Below are positions 1-9,474 of a DNA stretch of 64,000 bases, in pieces; positions within the stretch are counted from its first letter, which is position 1, and every line of letters begins with the position of its first letter. The position numbers and the translations under genes are program-made. Source of the stretch: Sepiola atlantica (taxonomy: Eukaryota; Mollusca; Cephalopoda; Sepiida; Sepiolidae); assembly GCA_963556195.1 (NCBI GenBank), contig OY744520.1:1660001-1724000 (forward strand). The letters are read 5' to 3'. The notes beneath the pieces are model-generated. The model worked only from the letters and a program-made list of their open reading frames with translations, had not been told where the DNA came from and ran no database searches.

Positions 1-23
1 CAAATTTAAAATAACCAACCTGT

Positions 24-71
<48 letters not shown>

Positions 72-630
72 TAAATAAAACCTATATTAACTTCACCATA
101 CCTTTAATTCATCGTCACATAACATTCTTTAATCGTGTGCAGTTATAGTACCTATTTTAATCGTAACTTCCGTATATTAAATTTTTAAACGTATAACATT
201 CACAATCTGAAATTTAATAAAAACTTATCATATAATATAACATCCTTTAATCGTGTGTAGCTGCAGTACCTATTTTAATCGTAATTTTTGTATTTTAATC
301 TTTAAACGTATAATATTCGCAATCTGAAATCTAATCAAAACTTTCGCATTGTTACATAATTTTAAAAAATTCTTATTCCTTTAAACGAACGCAATTAGGT
401 TTTAATCAGGATCAATTATATTCTCCTTTTAAATCGAGGATTGACTCTTGATAAAAATGTTACATATTTTTATACTCCGTTAATGCCACCACCCTAATTT
501 ACATAATCACCACTTCTATACTATAGAGTCCAATCAACAAATAGAATATCGCTGAAATTATTTATTTTTTTTATTTTTATTTTTTATTTTTATTTTTTTA
601 TTTTTATTTTTTATTTTTATTTTTATTTTT

Positions 631-722
<92 letters not shown>

Positions 723-958
723 CTAATTCTTTATTTTTACTTTGTTCTAAAAGATATAAAGGTGTTAAAATTCTTCCATTTGGGTTTGAAACGTGATTGG
801 AAACACATCCGAGGAGACCTAGTTAAGGTCGAAATAACTTATAATGTGTACAATCCGAATGTATATTTAGTCTTTTTAAACCTCATAACGTATTCATGCT
901 CTGTTTTAACGGACATAGAGCTCTCTGATCCGGATTCCGATCGAAAATAATCGAACCT
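1..958. other. AT-rich non-coding DNA with poly-T tracts
   Basis: No gene is visible. Two long T tracts lie at about 27-69 and 634-722, the second preceded by TTTTTA-type repeats from about 560. Diverged direct repetition is visible between about 95-200 and 225-330 (shared words such as 'taatcgtgtg' and 'acctattttaatcgtaa'). The short open frames here are chance. Confidence 0.6.
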
Positions 959-961
959 GAA

Positions 962-964
<3 letters not shown>

Positions 965-993
<29 letters not shown>
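965..993. repeat. (TA)n microsatellite
   Basis: Uninterrupted TA dinucleotides. On the minus strand this run lies six bases downstream of the hammerhead ribozyme at 999-1043. Confidence 0.95.
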
Positions 994-997
<4 letters not shown>

Positions 998-998
998 A

Positions 999-1043
999 CC
1001 TACAGACATTGATGTTTCATGCTTACGCAATCTTCAGTGCAGG
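999..1043 (-). ncRNA. hammerhead self-cleaving ribozyme
   Basis: Read on the minus strand from 1043: stem I strand CCUGCA, core CUGAAGA (fits CUGANGA), stem II UUGC-GUAA-GCAU, core GAAA, stem III CAU-CA-AUG, cleavage dinucleotide UC, then UGUAGG, which pairs with CCUGCA over 6 bp (one G-U). Every element is in the required order. Stem II has a U-U mismatch next to the core and three good pairs. Stem III is 3 bp with a 2-nt loop, the minimal form known from Penelope-like elements and retrozymes. Predicted cleavage is between 1005 and 1004. Activity is inferred. Confidence 0.85.
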
Positions 1044-1066
1044 AAGTTAATTCTCGACGGTCGGCA

Positions 1067-1130
1067 GGCACGAACTCCAATCACAAATCGCCACTGATTC
1101 GCAGTTAAGAGCGTTACCCGTTGGCCCCCA
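1067..1130 (-). promoter_or_regulatory. tRNA-like internal Pol III promoter (A and B boxes)
   Basis: On the minus strand an A-box-like GGGGCCAACGGGTAACGC (about 1111-1128) is followed by a B-box-like GGAGTTCGTGCC (1067-1078). Order and spacing fit a type 2 Pol III promoter. It lies about 24 nt upstream of the ribozyme at 999-1043. The same layout recurs at 37.2 and 47.6-47.9 kb. Confidence 0.6.
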
Positions 1131-1155
1131 CAAATTAGCTTGGAAGTTAGGAGGA

Positions 1156-1158
<3 letters not shown>

Positions 1159-1197
<39 letters not shown>
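1159..1197. repeat. (TA)n microsatellite
   Basis: Perfect TA run, about 27 nt downstream (minus strand) of the hammerhead at 1225-1276. Confidence 0.95.
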
Positions 1198-1206
<9 letters not shown>

Positions 1207-1224
1207 TTTCTTATTGTTTATTTA

Positions 1225-1276
1225 TCTATGGACGTATACGTTTCGTCTCTTTTCAATCAAGACTCATCAGCATAGA
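1225..1276 (-). ncRNA. hammerhead self-cleaving ribozyme, perfect core
   Basis: Minus strand from 1276: UCUAUG, core CUGAUGA, stem II GUCU with an 11-nt loop and AGAC, core GAAA, stem III CGU-AU-ACG, cleavage UC, then CAUAGA, which pairs with UCUAUG over 6 Watson-Crick bp. The core is the canonical form, with G-C at 10.1/11.1. Its arms differ from those of the 999-1043 motif, so it is a different lineage. About 40 nt upstream on the same strand (about 1305-1315) is a B-box-like GGTTTCGAATC, so this may be the 3' part of another tRNA-headed element cut short by the (TA)n at 1324-1357. Confidence 0.9.
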
Positions 1277-1320
1277 AGTATGACTATTCACTACCGGTCA
1301 CACGATTCGAAACCCTGGAT

Positions 1321-1323
<3 letters not shown>

Positions 1324-1357
<34 letters not shown>
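1324..1357. repeat. (TA)n microsatellite
   Basis: Perfect TA run flanking the ribozyme-bearing repeat on its 5' side (minus strand). Confidence 0.95.
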
Positions 1358-1361
<4 letters not shown>

Positions 1362-1571
1362 TGAGAGATAGGAATCCTGTCTACAACCTAAAAACAATTT
1401 AAAAATATTTGTTATGGTTCAGTTCAGTTTTTATTCTTATTTTTTTTATGCTCCGAAAAACAAACAAACAATATTTGATATAAAATTATTTTTTTTATAC
1501 AAGTCACAAGTAAAGATTTCATTTTTCAGTTTAGATAACATATATGTGTATCGAATTGTTTATGTATTTGT

Positions 1572-1615
1572 ATCATCATCATCATCATTATCATCATCAT
1601 CATCATCATCATCAT
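1572..1615. repeat. (ATC)n trinucleotide repeat
   Basis: Tandem ATC/TCA units with one interruption. It produces spurious poly-His, poly-Ser and poly-Met frames that are not genes. Confidence 0.95.
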
Positions 1616-1619
1616 AATG

Positions 1620-3120
1620 CTAACACAAACAACTCTGCATTGTTTTGTATCCTTACCTTTGCATGTGTAAGTCATCTGACCTGTTTCTTGAATTTGATTG
1701 GCTGTTTGCAAAACACCCATGCATTCATTGTGGTTATTAAGACTCTTGACATTTTTTTTCTTTTCTTTATGTACACTGTAAAAGTACTGTTTGTTTCGTC
1801 TTTATTTATGGTAAGAAAGACTATCTTAATTTGTTGTCTGCAAGGCTTTCAATCGGGATAACACTTTGATAAACTTTCCCTTTTATATAATCTGAGGACA
1901 AAAAAAAAAGGTCAAATTTGGTGGTTTTTGTTATGTTTACATTGAAGATTAGTTGATTTCTTTTTTTTTTAGGTTTTACGGCATGTCAACCACCTAAACC
2001 ATACATATGTCTTGTAGGCATATATTTTTTAAACAAATAGTCGATAAATAAATAGTTTTTAATTAACCCATAGAAGGGGTCGTAACAAATGCTATCACTC
2101 TGGGTTAGAATGGACCTGGGAATAGTAGTAACCAAGAAGTGACTTCATATCCCCTAAAGCTCACAAAATTGAAACCTTATAATTGAATGCAGTTTTCTGT
2201 CATGTTCAGGGTTGGTGATAGAGTTGGAAAATAATTGACACAGGAGAAAAAGAATAAAGGGTTGGAAAGATGGATTTAGAGGTGAGGTAGAGTCGAGCAT
2301 CTTACCCATAGCAGTGTCCAAGGCAGTGGGACAAATTCTATTAAACTCATAGATGGAACCTTATCTCCGGGTAAGAGTGGACCTGGGAGTAATAGTAAAT
2401 AAAGGGTGACTCCACACTCTCAAAGCTCCTAAATTGAGACCTCACCACCGGATGAACTCTCAGGTCATACTCGGGAGCTTATGTGAATCAAAGAAGAACT
2501 GCTAAAAGTATTTATTCCCCCCCCCCAAAAAAAAAAATTAAGGAAATAAAAGTAACCTTATCCTTAGACACAAAGCATAAAAAGGATTTCACGAAAAGGG
2601 GTTCCTATTATACATATACTAGATGAAGTACCCGTTTATGCCAGGTTTCTCAACTTTTTTTGACTTTCATAGCCAAGATTAAAAGTTAAAAACTTCTATT
2701 CAAAATCTGCAGTTTGTTCGGTTCTTAGATAAACCATTTAACTATATGCACACATACATGCACACGTGCAGAGAACTTTGCTTTATATATATATATATAT
2801 ATATATAGATATAGATGTTGTACACTCTGTATGTGTATATTTTATATAAGCCTAGTACACGATAATAAATATGGTTCACTCGTAAAGGTTATAAATTTTG
2901 TTGATTAAATTGTTTTTGGGGAAACATATATTTCGATTGCACCATAGCTTTGTTCAAACGACTATATTTCTGCAAATTACTCTAACTTATTTCAAATAAC
3001 ATAAAATAATGGCATTAAAAATATAATGGTATCGATTCATTTTTGAAACAGAAAGGGTTAAATATATTTCAATTTTTGTAGAACTTGCGTAAGATTTTAT
3101 AAGATTTTAATATTTTTATA
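1620..3120. other. non-coding stretch, internal repetition at 2060-2500
   Basis: No gene seen. About 2065-2180 and 2330-2450 are diverged direct copies ('gggttagaatggacctgggaatagtagtaa' against 'gggtaagagtggacctgggagtaatagtaa'). A similar phrase ('agggatgactccacattccccaaagctc') returns near 56550, so this is a dispersed repeat of unknown class. A (TA)n run lies at about 2785-2806. Confidence 0.5.
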
Positions 3121-3179
3121 ACGAACTAGTTGCCTTTACCCGGCATTGCCCGGATGGAGTGATTTCATTGTATTTTTTT

Positions 3180-3850
3180 TATTTTTATTTGCTTGCACAT
3201 TTTAAAACTTAAGGTAGAGAATTTCTATTATTCTTCAATTTAAAATTAGTTATCTCTCTTGCTGATTTTTATTTTTAGGTGATTATTTGAAAATGTTTTA
3301 TATTAACAGTCGTCTGGGCCAGACAAAGTAATTTTTTAAAAAATTTAAAAAATAAATTGTAGCTAAGTGCGTTATTATATTGTTAAATACACGATACAAC
3401 AATAACAAATCTTCTTTCGTTTGCTTCAGCATCCCGTTGTCAGATCATCAGCTCAGTTGAGAAAAGCCATGGTAGCGTTTCGTCGTCTAGAGCGGCTATG
3501 CCGGCTTCGTCGTTGAGTGGTCGGTGTTTTAGACGTGACTCGACGATGTGGTTGACTGTCTGTTCAGAGTGACCACAGTTGCAGACAGCTGAGTCCCTGA
3601 GTCCCCATCCTTTCATGGTTGCGGCGAAACGACCGACGCCGGTTCTGAGGCGGTTGAGCATTGTCCACTGCTGGCAAGGGAGCTCCATGCCTGGTAGTTC
3701 ATCTGGCTCCTCCATGAATCTGTACAGCCTTGATTGTTGTGCTGCCTGCCATTCCTCCGTAATAACAAATGATAATTGGCCAGTCAGAAGCAAAGTTTGA
3801 TTTGTCAGCTTAAATGCTATTTAGGTTTGACTTTGAAAATAAGACAAGAT
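3180..3850 (-). repeat. dispersed repeat interrupted by a LINE fragment
   Basis: About 3180-3425 and 3794-3850 on the minus strand match one continuous stretch at about 53430-53650 on the plus strand. Shared words include 'gcatttaagctgacaaatc', 'cgactgttaatat' and 'cctaaaaataaaaatcagc'. The 370 bp between the two halves is the LINE fragment below and is absent from the 53.4 kb copy. Family unknown. Confidence 0.7.
3426..3793 (-). mobile_element. non-LTR retrotransposon ORF2 C-terminal fragment
   Basis: A 117-codon open frame on the minus strand has the layout seen after the reverse transcriptase of Jockey/CR1/RTE-like ORF2 proteins. It has the tract WTMLNRLRTGVGRFA, then WGLRDSAVCNCGHSEQTVNHIV, a CxC-(6)-H-type knuckle. 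No reverse transcriptase core is present, so this is a 5'-truncated piece, unusually GC-rich for its surroundings. It sits inside another repeat. Exact clade not assigned. Confidence 0.75.
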
Positions 3851-4890
3851 AACTGTATATGTTAGATGAATTTAATTAATGAAGCAAAAAAATAGTTTCA
3901 AAAGATTTTTAGTTTTAGTTTTTAGAGTTAGTGCTGTATTATGATTGATGGAGCCGGGTCACGTGTTAGGGAAAAGGGGGGAGCTTTCGTCTAGATGGCC
4001 TTTGAGGATAGTCAGTTGGAAACAGCAGTTTCATATGGACAGATCACCCTTGGGGGTCTCTATCATCATGATCAACTTGAGGACCAGAAAGCCAAGTAAA
4101 ACTTTTAATTAATACTTGGAAATACATTCTAAGATTGACTTGTCTTTGCCATTGTCTTTCTTCAAAAACCAACATGTGTAAGTGAAATCCAATATGCCTC
4201 TTGTACCACACATGGACGTCTTGAGTGATACAAAAATCACAGACGAACACAAGGGAATATGTAACTTTTGTTTTCTTATTTTTTTATTATTCCTGCATTT
4301 TCCTTTATTTATTATTATTATTAATTTATTATTAAACTTTCTTTCTTACTAACTGCACGTTTTGGTTGATGCATTTTGCTTCCCAAAATGGATTTCAAAG
4401 ATTTTTGGCATTTTTCTGAAATTTTAGAATCGATGGATATCTTGTAATAAAATCATTACTAATTTACCTGTTAAAAATCATGTTTTTTTTTTCTTTTTCT
4501 GTTGTTTATTTTTTATTGGAAAATCCATCTTGAAGATGGTTTGAGGTGAGTCCTCTGCAATGTGTTGGTTTTATTGCACGTTTCGAGTTATTCAAAAGAA
4601 GAAAAGTTCCAGTGTTTTGATCAGAAGCACGCATTCCAACCTCAAATGCAACATTACTGCACTATTAAGTGACATGTTACTAAATTATGCTTTTTAACGT
4701 TTTGATGTAAGATTGGAGGAATCTTGGGTGATATCTGGTTCTTCACCAGGACTGACACCCGTACATTGCTCCTACTTTTCATTTTCTAGACAATTCACTA
4801 AGTTTTGATGGATTTTTAAGCTACATCGACATTTGCATGAGATCTCATGGGGGTATAACGGCTTAATCAAATATTTCACGAGTGTCACCC
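3850..4890. other. non-coding stretch, nothing recognised
   Basis: AT-rich sequence with only short open frames. No coding homology, RNA gene or clear repeat family recognised. Confidence 0.5.
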
Positions 4891-5500
4891 CTGGCATTTC
4901 TTGATGGAAACAAGAGTCAAGGTAAAGTCTAGAATAGTTAACAGTCGAGAACTCATAAACAAAAATTAAAAACAATTTATAGCAAAAGCAGTAGAATTTA
5001 ATTCTCTACCGACTCGTATACTTTTAACATGTGGAAACTGTAATATTTTTTATTTCACAATTTTATTTCGATGAAAACTGTCTTATATTGATGCAACAAC
5101 AATGGCGACCAAGATGATCGCTTAACTTTGCTAAACTCAGGCGATTACGTATAGTTTTACGAGGGATTTTGGGAGTGAGTGGGTGCTACTTAGGTTTCGT
5201 GGTAGAGTAAGTAATGTTTGTTTTTACTATCTTTTCAGCATTCAGTTAAGGGAAGTTAAGCAATCATCTCTGCTATCATTTTTGTTTTCGTGTGTCGATA
5301 AGACAGCTTTCATCGAAATAAAACTCTAAAATAAAAAAGCAGAGAAAGAGTTTCAATGCATTAAAAGTATGCAGATCGGTAGAAAATTGAATTCTACTGC
5401 ATTTGCTATGAACTATTTGTTTTTATTTTTTGTTTAAAAGTTCTCGACTGTTAGCTATTCTGAACTTTTACACTGGAGTCCATTTCATTTGCTTAAGATG
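4890..5500. repeat. foldback (long inverted-repeat) element, about 600 bp
   Basis: The left arm (about 4900-5085) is the reverse complement of the right arm (about 5298-5490). Matches include 'cagtcgagaactc' with 'agttctcgactg', 'gaatttaattctctaccga' with 'tcggtagaaaattgaattc', and 'cgatgaaaactgtcttat' with 'ataagacagctttcatcg'. Arm identity looks to be roughly 85 percent. The dyad centre is near 5200. No transposase is encoded. Confidence 0.8.
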
Positions 5501-6099
5501 AAAAAAGAAACGAAGAATATTGGTTAATGGAAGAATGCAAAGTTATTTATGAATAACAAACCGTACTTACTCGGCATTTAAAAAAAATTTTTTTTAAATT
5601 TATTAAATTTTTTTATTTCAAAAATGTTTTTAATTTTTTTATAAACTGACGTTTTTATTTTGTTTCTTTTTACGTTTTTACCAAATTCATTTTTTTATTT
5701 GGATTTTCAAAGTTAAATGTACTAATTACAGAATTGTTGGTCATTAAATTAATACATGAAACAAGTTGTTATAAAACTATAACTAATTTTGTTAAGGTTA
5801 TGTTGATTAAATCTCTATTTGTAAAATTATTGGCTGTAAATAGCTTCTAAAACATTCAATCATTTAATACATGTGGGTCTGCTAAGAATTTTAAAAACAT
5901 AAATGAGTTTCTAAAATGGTTGCCCTGTTTATAAAGAAAACAGTGATTTGTGATAGATCTAATTTCGTAATAAAGTTATATTTTTTTAATACGATTTTTA
6001 AATAATTTTGTTTTATATTACACTATTGCGTTTTCGATTTCAATAAATAATCGATTGATATAAAATAAAACTAATATGTAAGTCATGTAGCAGAGAGAA

Positions 6100-6365
6100 T
6101 CATACACACATAGCGTCCCGTCTGTGGAAATAATACGATGAAACTGCTTCTCAGCCGACTTCAACATGGTCGTCTTTAAGTCTAATGTAAACAAATACTT
6201 GTTGAGCCGTCCTCTTGGATAATCAATTACTCCTAAAAAAACTTTTGTCCATTCCAGGGTTGTTTCCAATCATCACGCGGTAGCAATCAATATCCAATTG
6301 ATGGTATCTTTATCCTCGAGTGAGCCCCCCGGGTCTGGATAAACGGTGATCTATTAGTAAAAAAA
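6100..6365 (+). mobile_element. LINE 3' end, CR1/Jockey-like (family of 57-60 kb)
   Basis: Matches the 3' end of the long LINE at 59.67-59.96 kb ('cgtctgtggaaataatac', 'acatggtcgtctttaagtctaatgt', 'cttatcctcgagt'). It ends in a GTAAAAA-type A-rich tail at about 6356-6370. 5'-truncated and mutated. Confidence 0.75.
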
Positions 6366-6519
6366 AAACGAATAAGTTATCTCATATCTTTATTAATATT
6401 CACTGTTTTACGAGTAAGTGTTTTATTAGAATAAGAACAACTAAAATTATCATTAAATCAATACAATTTATTGATGATTAAAATTTGTTTTTTCACAACA
6501 AAACTTGTCTAGCTACAAC

Positions 6520-6840
6520 CACTATCAATAATTTCCGTTTCTCCCTCTGTGTACCTAAAACTAAACGAATCTTCCATGAGCAGAGTTTCTTTCTTAGAAC
6601 TATCCGTCTTTGCAACAAATACTGCGGGGTTGCTTCCCAGCTGACTACAACATAGTCGTTTTCAAGTCCAATGTCAACAAGTTCTTGTTGAGCTGTCTTC
6701 TTAAATAATCAAATTCTGTCCAATTTCAACCATTGTTACCAATCGTCACGGTGTTGTCTCACCAGCCACCTGACTCATTGACCCTTATCCTCGAGTCGTC
6801 TTTGGGCCTTCATAAGCGGTAATTCTTTAGTAAAAAAAAT
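6520..6840 (+). mobile_element. LINE 3' end, second copy of the same family
   Basis: Contains 'ccatgagcagagtttctttc', 'ccgtctttgcaac' and 'caacaagttcttgttgagctgtc', all closely matching 59695-59825. It ends with 'cttatcctcgagtcg...ttagtaaaaaaa'. Same orientation as the copy just upstream, so two independent 5'-truncated insertions or a duplication. Confidence 0.8.
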
Positions 6841-6894
6841 TAAAAAATTAAATCTAAGGCACACATTTTTTTACTATTAAAATAAAAAAAAATC

Positions 6895-7110
6895 TTATTA
6901 CCACCCTAAACAAGGACTATTACCACTGAGACGTAAGGATTAAGAGCCAGATTTATAGGGGCATCCTAAGTGGGGAGTTGAGCTGTGATATGTTTGTTTA
7001 CATTACGTTTAAATTTCTGCAAGTCAGTACAGTCAAGGAAACGGGGAACAGGGAGGGAATTCAACTACAGATTGAGGCAACCTCTAAATTTAGGGGCTCG
7101 ACATCCAACC
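6895..7110 (-). mobile_element. LINE 3' end, minus strand
   Basis: Starts with 'caccctaaacaaggactattaccactgagac', the same 3' sequence found at 9656, 19258, 21683 and 31352. The mirrored C-terminal coding part continues to about 7110. It is mutated, and the open frame on the opposite strand is a shadow. Confidence 0.75.
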
Positions 7111-7319
7111 CCAGCATTCTAGACTGCTATTCGGACTTTGGATTAGTGTTAAGGTATATTAAGGGCATGTTTAATCCTCATTATCAAGTAAATTCCCAAA
7201 TAACAAAAAATCATTATCAATTAATATATTAACTTTAGAAAATGTGGTTCGCCACTATTTCAAAACACATTATTGCATAAAAAATTTCATTAAATTCATT
7301 TTTACCAAAGCTACTTTTA

Positions 7320-8005
7320 AAACAAGTTACCATGGCCGTTGTTTACCTTAACTGATTGCGATTCAACATGGCTTCTTTTTGCTGACATTTAATTTCCCAA
7401 TATTTTCTCAATATTTCAAAGATGTATTATGAGTCATCAAGGATCAACTGAGTAATGTATTATGGTCATAAACGATTTTGATTTCCTGAACAAATAAATT
7501 TGCAAGAAAAATTGGTAATTTTATTTTCCCGTAAATGTGTTCCAAAAAAATCCTTCATGACCGTAACACATCACTTGCGATTGAACAGCTATCTTTGAAA
7601 TATTGGAAAAATAGGCTAAAACCAATTGTCAACAAGAACGAACTTTTTGTAAATATGGCATGATAACACAAATCTGAATTTGTACAAAGTGTTGGAAGAT
7701 GAAATTAAATTGATTGGAATTTATTTTGTGTAAAGAACACAGTCTGGAAATTTAAATAAATGACTGGCTAATCAGAATCAAATATCGATTTGTGAGATGC
7801 CTTGCTACTTAGGTTTAACTTATTTAAAAATACCTTATGATCGTATAAAAGCATTACATTGAATGTTTATTTTTTTTTAACAAAAATATGTTAAAAAACA
7901 TTTACTGCATCTATTGTGAATACTCGCTGGTTGCGATTCAACATGGTTGCTTGTTGCTGACACTTATTTCACACTATTTTCCAAATATTTCAAAGATGAA
8001 AGATA
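7320..8005. repeat. three related copies of a ~100 bp repeat, one inverted
   Basis: 'gattgcgattcaacatggc' with 'tattttctcaatatttcaaagatg' (7355-7425) recurs at 7930-8000. It also recurs inverted at about 7572-7650 ('catcacttgcgattgaacagctatctttgaaatattgg'). No coding capacity. Probably a nonautonomous repeat of unknown class. Confidence 0.6.
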
Positions 8006-8469
8006 ATTCACAAACCCCAAGTTCAGTAATGAAACCGGGATCAATCTGAAAGATTTTTTCTGATGAACTACGAAACCTTCAAACCGTAAATCAGTAAATT
8101 CATTAGGTTCACAAGGCATACAAATTTGAGTCTACATTATCTCATTTGGAAGCATGGCTTGATGGATTTAAAGCATCTGGTGGCAAATCTATTTTGAGTT
8201 CAATCCCATGACCAGATCTCAATGAGATTACTAGGGAAATATTTAACGGATATGAGATGTCTGAAAATCTGGAAAGTGGGATGAAAACAATCTCTACTTT
8301 TGTGGTTGTTCTGAATTGAACAAAAAGAAGGGACGATGAGTACAGAAGCCAAAACATGATGAATATGAAAAAGATGTAGTCAAAAATTTGTAACCAGAAA
8401 AACAAAACAAGAGTTAACAAGCCGCACATGCGTGGTCCCCCTTTGTATGTTACTCGATGTGGCGAGTGT

Positions 8470-9012
8470 AAAATGCAATAAATTTGAGCAATTTGGGGCA
8501 TTTTTGACACTCCCCCCTCCTTTGACCCCCTGGGGACGCGAACCAGAATTTTTCTGAGGTCAAGGATGCTCATTTTATACCCAGAATAATTGCCTCTACA
8601 TTTTGGCCAAGTTTCAGAAAAGTTGAATGGATGGATCAAACGTTATGGGAGAAAAGGCTCATTTTTTGCTATTTTGGGGGCTTTTGACCCAGATTTTTTC
8701 CAAGGTCAGCGATACTTATTTTCTATCTTATTTTGGCCAAGTTTCAGAGAAATTGAATAGATGGATGAAAAGTTATGGGGCAAAAAATGTCATTTTTTGC
8801 CATTTCGGGGCCTTTTGACCCCCTGGGGGGCTAACCAGATTGTTTTTCAAAAATCGGAGAATGTCACTTTCTAACCTGACCAAAGTTACAACTTCATGCA
8901 AAATTTCAGAGAAATTCAATGGATGGTTGCGGAGAAAAATCCGGACGGACGGACGGACGGACAGACGGACATGCCTCAAAACATAAGTCCCCCGATTTTA
9001 TAAATCGGGGTA
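8470..9012. repeat. tandem ~130 bp repeat, (GGAC)n and terminal hairpin
   Basis: Three to four diverged tandem units contain 'ttttggccaagtttcag', '(g)aatggatggat' and 'ccttttgaccccctggggg' (8480, 8601, 8732, 8880). They are followed by GGAC repeats (about 8942-8970) and a short perfect dyad 'cccccgatttt / aaatcgggg' at about 8990-9011. Together they look like one end of a nonautonomous transposon. Class not identified. Confidence 0.65.
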
Positions 9013-9337
9013 CCTCAGAATTGTCTGATTTGCATGACGTCCTCGTTGGCTGTAGCTATTCGTTAAACCTGGAAGATTGCAGATTTTTATCCCAACACCT
9101 AATGTAGCATAGTCCAGTTACATACGAAGTCGGGCAAGGTTAGGCTCAGAACATACAAAGGAATGGACACACAGAAACAACGTTATCTTCACTCCATGGA
9201 TTTGCAGTTCCATGCCTGACATGTTTTTGCAAGCAGGCAGTGGATATTCTTTATATTTAGTAGAATTCTTTTGGAGTTTTCCATGTCTTTGCATTCAATA
9301 TTTCTAATTTTCTAATTTCCGTTTTCTTTCGTTCCAG

Positions 9338-9474
9338 TAAATCTTGCCAAAACGATCCCTCAGGTAATTCGTGCTAATCCATCTGAATGGATTATTGGAA
9401 ATGACGTCTCCATTTCCTGGAATGCTAGTCAACTTGCATCCGAAAAAATACATATAGATGTTCTTGGTTTAATG
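9338..9474 (+). CDS. SUSD2-like: SUSD2-like exon 1 of window: Ig-like region before AMOP
   Basis: Acceptor 'ctttcgttccag', donor GTAAGT. The first two bases complete a codon from an upstream exon outside the window. Readable peptide includes IPQVIRANPSEWIIGNDVSI and then SWNASQLASEKIHIDVLGLM. The W-N/D pattern followed by a 'HIDVLG' strand resembles the stretch between NIDO and AMOP in Mesh and SUSD2. NAS is a possible N-glycosylation site. Ends in phase 0. Confidence 0.85.

Noticed and set aside
1414..1861. Poly-His, poly-Ser and poly-Met frames
   Set aside because: They come from the (ATC)n repeat and have no supporting structure.
8058..8076. CTGATGAACTACGAAAC as a hammerhead
   Set aside because: Only five bases separate CUGAUGA and GAAA, too few for stem II. 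No stem I or III.
8142..8639. 165-codon minus-strand open frame
   Set aside because: Overlaps the tandem 130-bp repeat, unlike any family I know and without start or splice context. Treated as chance.
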